From: Prosthecobacter gellanilyticus
GTDB lineage: Bacteria > Verrucomicrobiota > Verrucomicrobiia > Verrucomicrobiales > Verrucomicrobiaceae
Direction of reading: 5' to 3'
Length of the DNA: 64,000 nt
NCBI RefSeq assembly: GCF_007992435.1
Contig: NZ_BKAG01000005.1
Span: forward strand, 62,001 to 126,000
The first letter of the stretch is position 1, and the number at the start of each line of letters is the position of its first letter. Under the pieces are notes generated by a model. It searched no databases. It was not told where the DNA came from and saw only the letters and a list, made by a program, of their open reading frames with translations. This document shows positions 45,905 through 55,634 of the stretch, one piece after another. The position numbers and the translations under genes are program-made.

Positions 45905-47158
45905 ATGAAAGTCCACGCCGCCTCTCTTATCCTCACTCTTTCGCTTCTCGGCAGTATCCCGTCGCTGATTGCTCAAGCGGCTGCTCAGCCGATGCGTCTT
46001 TGGACGAATCAACAGGGGCGTACGGTGCAGGCATCGCTGGTGGAGATCTCAGGCGCAAACGTGGTGCTGCAGCTTCAAAATGGAACGAAGAGCAATGTGG
46101 CCATCAATACTCTGGGCCAAGCCGATCAGGAATATCTGAAGAGCGTCAAAACCTCCGGTACTCCGGGTGCTCCCGCAGGAGCAGCCTCCATTGCGAATGC
46201 TCCGCTAGCCTGGCCTGCACCCATCACTGTGAACACCAAGACGCTGGTGATCACGCCGGGTGATCAGGATGAGGCCAAGCGGAACTACCACTATCAGTCG
46301 GGGCCGTTTGAGTTCATCGCCAAAGCTCCGCTGGCAGGCACGGTGATGCGTGAGGTGGCAGGTGATTTCGAGCTGACACATCTGGCCTTCAACAAGCTTC
46401 CTTGGGGCTGGAAGCCGAAGCCTGAGCAGGGGGACTTTTTCAAAGTCTACCTCACGGAGACGGACGAGGATTTCATTGAGCTTGGCGGCATTGATGGTTC
46501 GGCAGCCGGGTCCAAGGACGACTATGTCTTCATCAAGTTCACCTCGATCGGACTCAAGAAGGTGGGAGCCAAGTACGCCTACGATGCGAAGCAGAAGGAC
46601 GAGGGGCAGGTGGTGGGCATGACTTCCCGCCTCATGATCGGGGACATGCGCATCCTGCTCCAGCCATGGTCAGCCCTGGGGCTGGAGAAGTTCATGCGCA
46701 CGGTGGCCTATCACAATGGCGGCCTTTCATTCACCGGGCTGGAGTCAGAGCTCAAAACTGTGATCAAGCTGGATCTGGCCACCGGCGCGAAGCCGGAGGT
46801 GAAAGGCCTGGTGGAGTATCTGCGGGCAGGCTGGGATGACCAGCGCAGCAACGTGAAGCAGATCCGCATCCAGAATTTCTACAATGGTCTGCTGCTGGTG
46901 TACTACTTCGGCTTTCTGGAGGGAGATGGCAGCGGGGCTCGCCTGCACCAGTATTACCGCGATGTGGCCCAGGCTGCGATGGCGGAGCGCTCCTTCCGCG
47001 AGACGGACGGGAAGTCTGCACGGCCGCCAGGAAAGACCTCGGCAGATCTCGGGCTGGAGTTTCTGAACAAGCTGCTCGCTGGCCGGACCGATGATCAACT
47101 GAAGGCAGACATGATCACCAAGTTTCGCGGCATCGGCGTCAAGTTTGACGACGAGTGA
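45905..47158 (+). CDS. Exported SHD1-domain protein, hypothetical
   Basis: A signal peptide (SLILTLSLLGSIPSLIAQA) is followed by one SHD1-like module (RLWTNQQGRTVQASLVEISG, then VVLQLQNGTKSNVAINTL), found in Planctomycetota and Verrucomicrobiota. A region of about 280 residues that I do not recognise comes next (FIELGGIDGSAAGSKDDYVF, MRILLQPWSALGLEKF) and looks like a globular beta-rich domain. ATG 45905 is chosen because it places the signal at the N-terminus; in-frame upstream sequence to 45785 is not coding-like. The gene is divergent from the glycosidase. Confidence 0.72.
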   Translation: MKVHAASLILTLSLLGSIPSLIAQAAAQPMRLWTNQQGRTVQASLVEISGANVVLQLQNGTKSNVAINTLGQADQEYLKSVKTSGTPGAPAGAASIANAPLAWPAPITVNTKTLVITPGDQDEAKRNYHYQSGPFEFIAKAPLAGTVMREVAGDFELTHLAFNKLPWGWKPKPEQGDFFKVYLTETDEDFIELGGIDGSAAGSKDDYVFIKFTSIGLKKVGAKYAYDAKQKDEGQVVGMTSRLMIGDMRILLQPWSALGLEKFMRTVAYHNGGLSFTGLESELKTVIKLDLATGAKPEVKGLVEYLRAGWDDQRSNVKQIRIQNFYNGLLLVYYFGFLEGDGSGARLHQYYRDVAQAAMAERSFRETDGKSARPPGKTSADLGLEFLNKLLAGRTDDQLKADMITKFRGIGVKFDDE

Positions 47159-47189
47159 GAGGACTCCTCACAAGGGAGGTTTTCTCTGG

Positions 47190-47624
47190 TCACGCCCGGA
47201 TGGGCGGGCCGAACCACTCGTAGCACATCAGGTAGATGATGATGCCCGTGATGCTGACGTAAACCCAGATGGGCAGGGTCCACTTGGCCATGCGCTTGTG
47301 CTTGTCGAACCGGTTCCGGAGCGCCGGAATCACCGTCATGATGATCATGGGCAGGTTCAGGATGGCCAGCGGCACGTGTGAGATCAACAGCGTGAAGTAG
47401 ACAGGGCGGCTCCAGCCGGTGCCCGCGAACTTCACATGACCCACGGTGAAGTGATAATACAGGTAGCAGCCCAGGAAGGCTGTGGAGAACAGCAGCGCGA
47501 TGATCATGCTGGTGATGTGCGCGGTCCTTTGCTTCTGTTTGATCAGGACAACGCCCAGAATGATGTGCAGGAGAGCACAGGCATTGAAAAGGGTATAGAG
47601 TTTCGGGAGGTCTTCGGGGTTCAT
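47190..47624 (-). CDS. DUF420 membrane protein (cytochrome oxidase assembly-associated)
   Basis: About 144 residues with four membrane spans (FNACALLHIILGVVLI, MIIALLFSTAFLGCYLYYH, VYFTLLISHVPLAILNLPMIIM, WVYVSITGIIIYLM). His residues in the spans (LLHI, YYHF, ISHVPL) and a loop KHKRMAKWTLPIWVYVS match the DUF420 (CtaM/YozB-like) family, linked to heme-copper oxidase maturation. ATG 47624 is chosen because the first span follows directly. The Sco gene lies 110 bp upstream on the same strand and supports the assignment. Confidence 0.82.
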   Translation of the reverse strand: MNPEDLPKLYTLFNACALLHIILGVVLIKQKQRTAHITSMIIALLFSTAFLGCYLYYHFTVGHVKFAGTGWSRPVYFTLLISHVPLAILNLPMIIMTVIPALRNRFDKHKRMAKWTLPIWVYVSITGIIIYLMCYEWFGPPIRA

Positions 47625-47734
47625 GACGAAAGCTGACGGGGACCGGCAGTCGCTGAGCTGGGTGGGCAGGGAACTGTGAAGCAGCCCAGCAGCCAGGATC
47701 AACAAAGATTAGGCGGGTAAACGGAAGTAAAGAC

Positions 47735-48472
47735 TCAAGGCTGTCCCTTCTTCTGCTCTTCCAGGAAGTAGCGAAGCTCAGTGCGGATCAGTTCGTCGTA
47801 GAATTTCTGCGTGTCGGCATCGCCATTCATCACGTCATACAAGCCACGCACGTGCCCCTGGTGGTCAACGATGGCCACGCGCAGGTCATGGATGTATTTG
47901 TCGTCCGGGGTGAGGCGGTCGGCCTCCGGCAGGTCCTGCACGGGGCGGAACTTCAGGGAGAAGGTCATGAAGTTCCTCACCACATCCTTCTCACCATTGA
48001 GGAACCACCAGTGATCGGTGTCCTTGATGTCGATGCCGCGGGCGAACTTCTGCATCATCTCCGGGGTGTCCTCGGGGTCGAGGGTGAAGGAGACAAACTG
48101 GATGCCTGGGTTGCCGCCGAACTCATCATACAGCTTCTTCAGCTTAGCGATCACGCCTGCGCAGCCACGGGGGCAGCGGGTGAAGACCCAGGAGGCGATG
48201 ATGACCTTCCCCTTCAGGTCAGCGAGGTGCACTTTCTGGCCATTGCGCTCGGTGAATTCCATGTCCTTTTCCAGGCGGCCCATGAAGGGCGGGCGGCGGA
48301 GGACAGTGCCGTCGGCGAGGGTGATCTTGTCCTCCTTTTTCTGTATGGAGCTAAAGATCAGATAATTGTACAGCACGGCCACGCCGAGGACGATCATGAT
48401 GATCGGGATCCAGAAGGTCCAGGGGTTGATCGGGCGCTTTTCAGGCGGGTTGGCGGAGGGGGCGGCAGACAT
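47735..48472 (-). CDS. Sco1/SenC-family copper-delivery/thiol protein
   Basis: 245 residues: a membrane anchor (FWIPIIMIVLGVAVLYNYLIF, about 21-41) and a thioredoxin-like domain on the outer face. The copper motif is CPRGC (Cys100, Cys104; CxxxC). A His further on (IVDHQGHVRGLYD) lies where family members carry context for the third copper ligand. It would deliver copper to cytochrome c oxidase. It precedes the DUF420 gene. The oxidase itself is not in the window. Confidence 0.88.
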   Translation of the reverse strand: MSAAPSANPPEKRPINPWTFWIPIIMIVLGVAVLYNYLIFSSIQKKEDKITLADGTVLRRPPFMGRLEKDMEFTERNGQKVHLADLKGKVIIASWVFTRCPRGCAGVIAKLKKLYDEFGGNPGIQFVSFTLDPEDTPEMMQKFARGIDIKDTDHWWFLNGEKDVVRNFMTFSLKFRPVQDLPEADRLTPDDKYIHDLRVAIVDHQGHVRGLYDVMNGDADTQKFYDELIRTELRYFLEEQKKGQP

Positions 48473-48534
48473 GCTGAAAGTGAGATGTAGAGTTACGCCC
48501 CGGAGTCAAGACCGGCGGCCAGGCGTCCCCTGTC

Positions 48535-48556
48535 AAAAAAGTCCCACTTTTTGGGA
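48535..48556 (-). terminator. Rho-independent terminator downstream of dctA
   Basis: On the minus strand the sequence reads TCCCA-AAAAG-TGGGA then CTTTTTT: a 5-bp stem (48556-48552 with 48546-48542), 5-nt loop and T tract (48540-48535). A second GC hairpin, ggcccc (48573-48578) with ggggcc (48583-48588), sits immediately after the dctA stop and may contribute. Confidence 0.65.
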
Positions 48557-48593
48557 ATAAGCACACCCTTTAGGCCCCCGGAGGGGCCGCCTC

Positions 48594-49910
48594 TCAGCCT
48601 GGAGTCGGCGGGGGAGCGGGCTCGACCAACTGAGTCAAGTTCTCGCGGAGAGTCTCGGCGCTCAATTCTCCTTCCCAGCGACTGATGGCCACGGTGGCCA
48701 CCCCGTTGCCGATGAGGTTGGTAAGCGCGCGGCACTCGCTCATAAAGCGGTCGATGCCGACCAAAAGCGCCAGTGACTCGATGGGGATGCCTGGCACCAC
48801 GGCCAGGGTGGCCGCCAGGGTGATGAAACCTGCGCCGGTGACACCGCTGGCCCCTTTGGACGTGATCATGGCCACCACCAGCAGGCTGATCTGCTGGCTG
48901 AGGTTCAGCGGCGTGTCCGTGGCCTGGGCCAAGAAGACGGCCGCCATGGCCATGTAGATGTTCGTGCCGTCCAGGTTGAAGCTGTATCCCGTGGGCACCA
49001 CCAGACCGACGGTGGAGGGGGCGCAGCCGAGTCCGCGCAGTTTCTGGATCATCAGCGGCAGTGCGGTTTCGGACGAACTGGTGCCGAGCACGAGCAGCAG
49101 CTCCTCCTTGATGTAGCGGAGGAAGCTGAAGATCGAGAAGCCGCACCAACGGGCGATGCCACCCAAGACGAAGACCACAAACAAGCCGGCGGTGACATAA
49201 AAGCCGACCATGAGATACAGCAGCTTCCCCAGCGCGCCGATGCCATGGCTGCCGATGGTGTAGGCCATCGCGCCAAAGGCACCGATGGGGGCTGCCTTCA
49301 CCACGATGCCCATGATGGCAAAAAAGACCTCGCCCGTGCGCTCGATGACGTTCAACACACCGTGGCCGCGCTCGCCCATGTGAGTGAGTGCAAAGGCGGA
49401 GAGGATGGCGATGAAGAGCACCTGGAGCAGATCGCCACTGGTGAAGGCACCCACGAAGCTGGACGGGATGATGTTCAGCAGGAAGTCCACCGTGCTCAGG
49501 CCGTGCGCCTTGTCCGCATACTCATGCGCGGTCTTGGCCGCTGAGGCTCCGAGCTCGGCTGCATTGGCATGAAAGCCAGCTCCTGGCTTCAGCACATTCA
49601 CCACCAGCAGGCCGATGAGCAGTGCGATGGTGGAGACGACTTCAAAGTAGAGCAGCGTCTTGCCGCCGACGCGGCCGAGCTTTTTCAAGTCACCCATTGA
49701 GGCCACCCCATGCACCACGGTGCAGAAGATGATCGGCGCGATCATCATCTTGATCAGCTTGATGAAGGCATCTCCCAGCGGCTTCAGCGCCTTGCCATGT
49801 TCCGGGAACAAATACCCAAGAGCGATGCCTAACGCGACCGCCATGAGCACCTGCACATACAGGATGCGGTACCAGGGCTTGCGGACAGGGGCGGGAGCGG
49901 GAGTGGACAT
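48594..49910 (-). CDS. dctA: C4-dicarboxylate:cation symporter
   Basis: 438 residues with about eight hydrophobic spans and re-entrant hairpins. Family motifs are intact: the serine-rich SSSETALP loop, [28 protein letters not shown], and [23 protein letters not shown]. The last two match DctA more closely than glutamate transporters GltP/GltT. It imports succinate, fumarate or malate with H+ or Na+. No adjacent two-component dctB/dctD pair is seen. Confidence 0.9.
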   Translation of the reverse strand: MSTPAPAPVRKPWYRILYVQVLMAVALGIALGYLFPEHGKALKPLGDAFIKLIKMMIAPIIFCTVVHGVASMGDLKKLGRVGGKTLLYFEVVSTIALLIGLLVVNVLKPGAGFHANAAELGASAAKTAHEYADKAHGLSTVDFLLNIIPSSFVGAFTSGDLLQVLFIAILSAFALTHMGERGHGVLNVIERTGEVFFAIMGIVVKAAPIGAFGAMAYTIGSHGIGALGKLLYLMVGFYVTAGLFVVFVLGGIARWCGFSIFSFLRYIKEELLLVLGTSSSETALPLMIQKLRGLGCAPSTVGLVVPTGYSFNLDGTNIYMAMAAVFLAQATDTPLNLSQQISLLVVAMITSKGASGVTGAGFITLAATLAVVPGIPIESLALLVGIDRFMSECRALTNLIGNGVATVAISRWEGELSAETLRENLTQLVEPAPPPTPG

Positions 49911-49995
49911 GAAGCGGGAATCAAACCCAAAGCCGGGCCTTCACGCAAGGAAATGTCTGCGTGCAGTGATGAATAACCAATGATGGAATTTAGGG

Positions 49996-51411
49996 CTACT
50001 CGGCCTTTTTCAGCTCGGCCAGCATCTCCAGCAGGTTGTTCGTCAGGATCACGGAGGTGTCCTCCTGCACCTGGTTCGTGCCCAGCCAGGTTTCGTAGCC
50101 GCCGAGCTTGTGCTGCTCCGGAGTGGGCAGGTAGCCGTGTTTGCCATTGGCCAGGCCGATGACCATGGTCTTGGAGAAAGGGCTGCGTTTTTTTAGGTCC
50201 AGGCCGATCTCAACGAAGGTCTCGAACGGAATGCCGCACACGGCATAGTCGCCGATGCGGATGGCCTGCAGTTTGACGGTGAGAGTCTCCTCAGGGCGCT
50301 CGGCAGCATTCACGGCACTGCCAGCATAGTTCTTCGCACGGTTCGGCAGCTTCTCGATCTCAGCCTTGTCCTTGATGGCCATGATGAGCTTGGCCTCTTC
50401 CAACTGCTGCGGTGTGGGCTTGCGGAACTTCAGCGTGACCTCACGCTGCAGCATGCCGAGGCGCAGATCACCCTGATGCTTCTCGATCTTCTTCTGCGCG
50501 AACCAAGCGGTGTCCGCGGCCTTCTGTGCCACAATGCGGATCTGCTCAAACGGCTCGCGTGGAGGACGTGTGACGCCGAAGGGGATGTTGTTGATGTCAC
50601 CGGAGGTGCCGTTGGACATCATGGCGACGAAAGTTTCATCGCCCCGCAGACGTGAAGGCATGACGCGGGCAAATTCACCAAAGTAGTCTGAGGACATCTC
50701 GCCGCCCGGCGCGCCACCGACATAGTGCAGCGAGTAGTTTGCGAACAAGGCCAGTGGTCTGCGCTTCTCACCCTGCACGGAGATGACCGTGATGTCTGGA
50801 TCGGTGGGACCTGCGGGATGATCGATCACATTCGGATCGGTGCCGGGGTTGGTCTTCACGCGGTCAAAGCGGCCATAGGGGTTCAGCGGCATCTTGCCTT
50901 CTTTCAGATACCAGCGGCGGTTGAAGACTTCATCTGGCAGCGGATGCGCGGCCATGCCGACGGAGGCGGGCTTCAAGGCGGCATGCGCCTGGATGATGGA
51001 ACCGGCGACACCTTCGACGAACTTCTTGTAGTAGGCGGCTGCGGGCTCGCTGCGTGTGTTCAACGACGGGCCGCTGTGCGTGTGCGTGGAACTGATGAGC
51101 ATCTTGTCCGCCGACATGCCGGTCTTCTCTGCGGCGATGGCCTTGGCTTCATTCAACACATCCGGACCTGCGCCGAGATTGTCCACCACCACCATGGCCA
51201 GTGTGGTCTTGCCATCATCCAGCACCAGCGCGCGTGCATGAAAGGGATCATGCGCTTTCTCCGCCATGTTTGCACTGAAGCCGCCGGGCATGTTCATGGG
51301 AAACTGCGTGGGGGTGATGTCCACAGCAGCGGCGCCTGCGCGGAGCTTCGGTGCATCGGCGGAATACAGAGCCGCAGGAACGAACAACAGGCTGAGCAGA
51401 GTTGATTTCAT
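49996..51411 (-). CDS. Exported neutral/alkaline ceramidase-like protein
   Basis: A signal peptide (LLSLLFVPAALYSA) leads to an N-terminal neutral-ceramidase-like domain: RAGAAAVDITP at the start, PFHARALVLDDG, ISSTHTHSGPS (zinc-ligand His pair as in ceramidase) and FANYSLHYVGG. It differs from true ceramidases in lacking the C-terminal Ig-like domain and in the short length (471). Such proteins are common in Verrucomicrobiota as 'neutral/alkaline non-lysosomal ceramidase' hits with unknown substrate. The gene follows the CehA-like gene by 10 bp, so the two are likely one transcript. Confidence 0.82.
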   Translation of the reverse strand: MKSTLLSLLFVPAALYSADAPKLRAGAAAVDITPTQFPMNMPGGFSANMAEKAHDPFHARALVLDDGKTTLAMVVVDNLGAGPDVLNEAKAIAAEKTGMSADKMLISSTHTHSGPSLNTRSEPAAAYYKKFVEGVAGSIIQAHAALKPASVGMAAHPLPDEVFNRRWYLKEGKMPLNPYGRFDRVKTNPGTDPNVIDHPAGPTDPDITVISVQGEKRRPLALFANYSLHYVGGAPGGEMSSDYFGEFARVMPSRLRGDETFVAMMSNGTSGDINNIPFGVTRPPREPFEQIRIVAQKAADTAWFAQKKIEKHQGDLRLGMLQREVTLKFRKPTPQQLEEAKLIMAIKDKAEIEKLPNRAKNYAGSAVNAAERPEETLTVKLQAIRIGDYAVCGIPFETFVEIGLDLKKRSPFSKTMVIGLANGKHGYLPTPEQHKLGGYETWLGTNQVQEDTSVILTNNLLEMLAELKKAE

Positions 51412-51421
51412 GGTGGTTGAA

Positions 51422-53341
51422 TCAGCGCGGGAGGATGTCGCGAGCTTGAATTACGACGGCCTTGTCATGCTTCTTCAGGCTTTCCTCCAGCTTGATGGGA
51501 TCATCGCGAAATTGTGTGATCAGATTTTGGGCGATGGTGAACGCAGCCTCAAAATTTCCGCTGCCATCGACATCCAACCACACGGGATTCGTGGCGCCGA
51601 TCACGCGTGGACGGAGTGTCTTGCTGGTCGGTTGATACGGGCGCGGAATCTCCCAGAAGGCTTCGGTGATGCCGGGTCCGGTTGCGATGGCCACGAGATG
51701 CACATCATGCGAAGGTTTCGGTAGCTTCCAGGTGATGCGTGCCTTCTCTCCCGCTTTGCCTGGATCATCGATGGCTTGCTCGCGAATGCGGATGCCATTG
51801 GCGAAGAGCTCAACATGATCAGCCTTCGTCCATGCAGGACCGCTGACGATGGCTTCGACTTCGATTTCATCACCCAGCTTCGTGGCGAGATCGCCGACTC
51901 CGAAGCGACCATTCACCTTCAGATTTGCCAGCAGGCCGAAACTCACGAGCAGGCGGCCTTCATGATAGCTGCGCCAGACTTCATCGAGATTAAGCTGTGT
52001 GATGTTGTCATCCTTCGCGGCCACATAGGTGCGGCCCTGGCCGAGGATGAAGCGGTTCACGTCATGGGAATCACTGGAGGCCACCGCGGCGATGCGATGT
52101 CCACGATTGAGCAGCGCGAACCAGTCGCGAAAGAGCAGATGGATGTCTGACTGCATGGCGCCGGAGGTGATGACTTCCAGCGCATCAATCTTGAGTGCCT
52201 CGGCGTGGCGATGTTTGCCGGTCTGCGCATTGAATTGAACACCGCCGAGCGGCACGAAGCCGCTGTGCAGATCGCGCGGATGATTCAGTGTGATGACCTG
52301 TACGCCAGGAGTCGCGCGCATCGTCGGGATGAGCTTCGTCCAATCGAGTTCGTTGTGATCCACAAGCTTGGCATCAGGCGCGACGGGGAAGGTATTGAAG
52401 TGGCCCTGCTTGGTGGTGACTTCATTACCGATGATGGAAGTGAAGTGCTGCGCCACACCCACACTTGCCGCGACGGGCGCATAATCTGTGTGATGGTTGT
52501 GATCTGTGGCGATGGCGAGCTCGATGCCTTCTCCCGCGATGGTCAGCATGCGCTCCTCGATTTTAGCATCGCCATGGCCGCTGTGGGTGAGCGTGTGGAT
52601 GTGGCTGTCAGCCGAAATCCATCCACGTGTGTCCACTTCACGTTTTGGCTTCACCGTGACCTCTCTGATTTCGCCTGCTTTCAGGGACGCTTCCAAGCGC
52701 TCCACACTCCATTCGAAGCCGCGACCCGCGTGCAGCACATACTCGCCTGGAGGCACGGAGATCGTCGCGCGGCCATTCTTGGTGTACACCACTCCGGTTC
52801 TCACCGCGACATCGCTCGCAGGCTCCGCGCGAAGCGGCTGCAAGGTGCCGTCCCTCCTTGTCAGTGTGAGCCGGCAGGGCAGGTCATCGCCAGTCACTTG
52901 CAGGGTGGCGCCGCTGATGGCTTCATTCACCGGCTTGGAGTTTAGAAATATGGGGCCGACTTCGATGTCATCGAGTCCTGGGGTTGCGTCGATGATCAAG
53001 ACGTTCTCACCTTCACGCAATGCGCCTGCGGGCAGCGCCAGCACACACTCTAAGGGTGTTTCTGCCGTCGTTAGTGTGCCGAGGCGTCGACCATTCAGCA
53101 TCACTGGCCAGCCAAGTTTGACGTCTCGCTGCCAGATGCGCAGGGTGTGTTCTGTGGTGTTGGCTTTGCCCTCGAAACGTCTCTCGAATCGTTCCGCATC
53201 CACGGGCTTGTCCTTGAAGGTCTCCCATTCAAACTGGCCCGCCTTGCCGAGATGCAGTGTCTTGGGCTCGATGATGATTTCCTGAGCGGAAACCCCTGCA
53301 AAGGCTCCGAGAACGAAAAGAAGAGACGGCAGCCATCTCAT
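51422..53341 (-). CDS. Exported CehA/McbA-family metallohydrolase (PHP domain)
   Basis: A signal peptide (LPSLLFVLGAFAGVSA) is followed by beta-sandwich segments (about residues 20-220). A PHP domain begins WISADSHIHTLTHSGHGD and continues IATDHNHHTDYAPV, VITLNHPRD and VASSDSHDVN, the four His-rich motifs that bind metals. A C-terminal Ig-like region follows. CehA/McbA proteins include carbamate hydrolases and phosphoesterases; the substrate here is not evident. I chose ATG 53341 (MRWLPSLL) over a GTG at 53362. It is the first gene of a pair with the ceramidase-like gene. Confidence 0.82.
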   Translation of the reverse strand: MRWLPSLLFVLGAFAGVSAQEIIIEPKTLHLGKAGQFEWETFKDKPVDAERFERRFEGKANTTEHTLRIWQRDVKLGWPVMLNGRRLGTLTTAETPLECVLALPAGALREGENVLIIDATPGLDDIEVGPIFLNSKPVNEAISGATLQVTGDDLPCRLTLTRRDGTLQPLRAEPASDVAVRTGVVYTKNGRATISVPPGEYVLHAGRGFEWSVERLEASLKAGEIREVTVKPKREVDTRGWISADSHIHTLTHSGHGDAKIEERMLTIAGEGIELAIATDHNHHTDYAPVAASVGVAQHFTSIIGNEVTTKQGHFNTFPVAPDAKLVDHNELDWTKLIPTMRATPGVQVITLNHPRDLHSGFVPLGGVQFNAQTGKHRHAEALKIDALEVITSGAMQSDIHLLFRDWFALLNRGHRIAAVASSDSHDVNRFILGQGRTYVAAKDDNITQLNLDEVWRSYHEGRLLVSFGLLANLKVNGRFGVGDLATKLGDEIEVEAIVSGPAWTKADHVELFANGIRIREQAIDDPGKAGEKARITWKLPKPSHDVHLVAIATGPGITEAFWEIPRPYQPTSKTLRPRVIGATNPVWLDVDGSGNFEAAFTIAQNLITQFRDDPIKLEESLKKHDKAVVIQARDILPR

Positions 53342-53410
53342 GCGGGTGATCATGCGTTGCACGACTCATTCATACGGACTCTGGCATACCACTCTGAGTT
53401 CTATTTTGTC

Positions 53411-54322
53411 TCAGCCACTTTCAGGGAGAAAGGTGGGGATGGTGATACCGCGCATGGGAGGCGCATCACCGAGGACATTGAAGAGATGGGTCTCACGGTT
53501 GCGCGCGCCCCAGCCATAGGCCTGACGCACGAGTCCTGTGCATCCCACAGGAATGAGCCACACTGTCTCTGAACCCCGAAAATGCTGGTCGAGCGTGCCA
53601 TGAACCAGCTCATGCATCGTGGCGTCATCCTCGGCCACGCCCTGGCCTAGCAGACGATCATTCGCATGCACAGATGCAGCGAGAAATCCTGCCGGTGAGC
53701 CATCGGGCTTGTCGATGATCGAAAGCCGCCAGCCACCGGTGGCATTCGCCACAAAGAAGCGGTAGTCCTTCTCCTTGCGGATGCCATTCAGCCGCATCTC
53801 CAGATCGGCGATGGCAGGGACATCATTCATTGTGGCAGCACGCAGGCGTGTGCTGGCGCCAGGGAGTCCGTCCTTTGGAACCTGCAGTGTGACAGCTTGC
53901 AAAGTGACCTGCGGCACAAAGCCGAGCCGCGTGTAGAGCGAGAACGAATCCAGGTTCATTGCGCTGGAGACGAGACGCAGCGGCTTGCCTTCGGCGATGC
54001 GGATGATTTCTTCCATCATGGCACGTGCCACACCACGACCGAAGGCCTCTGGATTCACGCTGACCACACCCACGCCGACATGGGTCTCACGCGGATGATA
54101 AAAGGCGGTGCCGAGCAGTGCGCCGGATTCATCCACGGCCACGACGCTACAGCCTGGATCGAGCGCTGCATAGGTATCCACCAGAAAACGAAAGGGCTCC
54201 CACGCACGACCAAAGCGGTCCATGTTCAACCGTGTGCGATGCCAGACATCCAGCGAGGCATGCACGAGCTTCGCTTGTTCATCGCGATGATGTGGCTGGG
54301 CGGGTTGGATCTGGATCGGCAT
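53411..54322 (-). CDS. Tandem GNAT acetyltransferase-like protein
   Basis: About 304 residues with a first GNAT domain (VSVNPEAFGRGVARAMMEE, the acetyl-CoA pyrophosphate loop in altered form, then SLYTRLGFVPQVTL) and a second, more degenerate GNAT-like half from about residue 155 (TMNDVPAIADLEMRL). It lacks a signal and is cytoplasmic. The substrate is unknown. The first domain keeps a Gly-rich RGVAR stretch, so at least one half is probably active. The gene is divergent from the hydrolase at 54404. Confidence 0.78.
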   Translation of the reverse strand: MPIQIQPAQPHHRDEQAKLVHASLDVWHRTRLNMDRFGRAWEPFRFLVDTYAALDPGCSVVAVDESGALLGTAFYHPRETHVGVGVVSVNPEAFGRGVARAMMEEIIRIAEGKPLRLVSSAMNLDSFSLYTRLGFVPQVTLQAVTLQVPKDGLPGASTRLRAATMNDVPAIADLEMRLNGIRKEKDYRFFVANATGGWRLSIIDKPDGSPAGFLAASVHANDRLLGQGVAEDDATMHELVHGTLDQHFRGSETVWLIPVGCTGLVRQAYGWGARNRETHLFNVLGDAPPMRGITIPTFLPESG

Positions 54323-54403
54323 GAGGTTCAAAGCAGCATGGAAGTCCCCTTGAGATCAAGCCTTTTGGCAAAAGCGGAAGCTGTGTCACGTTCTCCCTTC
54401 CTC

Positions 54404-55438
54404 ATGATTCGTGTCCTTCATCTGCTCAGCCTGGCCTTCTCGCTTATCGCATCGGCTCAAACCGCGCCGGTGGCCAAGAAGCCGGTCACCTGGCCTGCAT
54501 CTGTGAAGTCTGTGAGCATTCCGGTCAGTGATGGCGCTGAGCAGAAGGCCATGTGGTTCACACCCGAGGCTTCGGAGAAAAAGCCGCTGCTCGTGGGCCT
54601 GCATACCTGGAGCAGCACCTATGCCTCAACGGGTGGAGATGTTGTGTATGCTGAGTGGTGCCTGGCACAGAGCTGGGCCTTTGTGCATCCGGATTTTCGC
54701 GGACCGAACAACACGCCGCAGGCATTGGGCAGTGATCGTGCGGTGCAGGACATTGTGGAAGCTGTCGAGTGGGCGAAGAAGCAGACGGCAGTCGATGAAA
54801 ACCGCATCTATCTCATTGGCGTGAGTGGTGGCGGACACATGGCGATGCTCATGGCCGGACGTCATCCCGAAATCTGGGCCGGTGTCAGCGCCTGGTGTGG
54901 CATCGGTGATTTGGGCCGCTGGCATGCGGAGCACACGAAGGCTGGCAAGAGCGATCGCTACGCCAAGAACATCGAGGCGGCTCTCGGCAAAGTCCCCGCC
55001 AAGGATGATCCCGATGCCTGGAAACGTTCGCCGGAAAGTTGTCTCGCGAATGCAGCCTCAGTGCCGCTAGATATCTCGCATGGCATTCATGACGGCCGCC
55101 TTGGCAGCGTGCCGTTCGAGCATTCGCTGCGCGCCTACAATGCAGCGGTGAAGACTGAGGCCCGGCTGGATCTGGCAGGCATTGAGAGCTTCTACGCCAT
55201 GCAGAAGCTGCCTGCGGGATGGTCAGCGGCGGCGCCTGATGCTGTGTATGGCATTCATCCGCCGATCTTCCGCGCCACCAGTGGCAACACGCGTGTCACG
55301 ATTTTTGAAGGTGGCCATGAGATCGTCCATCAAGCCGCGCTCAATTGGCTGTCCATGCAGCGTAAAGGATCGACTGTGGTGTGGGAGATCAAGGACATCA
55401 TCCCGATCCAAATGGAGCTCAGCGAGAGCGGGAAGTGA
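54404..55438 (+). CDS. Exported prolyl-oligopeptidase-like alpha/beta hydrolase
   Basis: A signal peptide (LHLLSLAFSLIASAQ) fixes the start at ATG 54404; the long in-frame upstream stretch overlaps the divergent GNAT gene and is not coding. The domain has LLVGLHTWSSTY (oxyanion region), GVSGGGHMAMLMAG (nucleophile Ser), DISHGIHDGRLG (Asp region) and FEGGHEIVH (His), a complete triad in the normal order. It is likely a secreted peptidase or esterase (S9-like). It is followed by the inverted repeat at 55447-55625. Confidence 0.85.
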   Translation: MIRVLHLLSLAFSLIASAQTAPVAKKPVTWPASVKSVSIPVSDGAEQKAMWFTPEASEKKPLLVGLHTWSSTYASTGGDVVYAEWCLAQSWAFVHPDFRGPNNTPQALGSDRAVQDIVEAVEWAKKQTAVDENRIYLIGVSGGGHMAMLMAGRHPEIWAGVSAWCGIGDLGRWHAEHTKAGKSDRYAKNIEAALGKVPAKDDPDAWKRSPESCLANAASVPLDISHGIHDGRLGSVPFEHSLRAYNAAVKTEARLDLAGIESFYAMQKLPAGWSAAAPDAVYGIHPPIFRATSGNTRVTIFEGGHEIVHQAALNWLSMQRKGSTVVWEIKDIIPIQMELSESGK

Positions 55439-55446
55439 ACATCGAA

Positions 55447-55625
55447 GCCGCGGAGCGTCCTGGGGTGCGCCGGACCTCCGGCGCTCTCCGACGGAGCGGA
55501 TGATTCACGAAGTTCTGAAGGCGAATGGACCTCGGTTGATCATCAAAGTTTGGCGAGGTGAACTTTTTCGTTAGGCCTTCAAGAGCGCCAGAGGGCAGGC
55601 GCACTCCAGGACGCTGCCGCGCTCT
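55447..55625. repeat. Inverted repeat (about 180 bp) between convergent genes
   Basis: The 196-bp gap at 55439-55634 holds no gene but folds on itself. The arms at about 55447-55490 and 55581-55625 match with a few differences (gcgtcctgg and gtgcgcc blocks, then a ggcgctct block). A second nested palindrome is visible inside (acctcg at about 55531 with cgaggt near 55555). It is distinct in sequence from the 5.7-kb repeat. It could be a dispersed repeat unit or a transcription terminator for the two convergent genes. Confidence 0.7.
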
Positions 55626-55634
55626 TCCAAATTA

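Noticed and set aside
53897-55438. A hydrolase start at 53897.
   Set aside because: The first 169 residues are antisense to the GNAT gene, and a clear signal peptide begins at 54404.
362-55575. The word GTTAGG/CCTAAC recurs (for example at 362, 1005, 2269, 2721, 6863, 25080, 33834, 40298, 45282, 49828, 55570) and looked like a possible motif.
   Set aside because: I found about 16 copies on both strands, while a hexamer of that composition should occur more than 20 times by chance in 64 kb, so it is not enriched.
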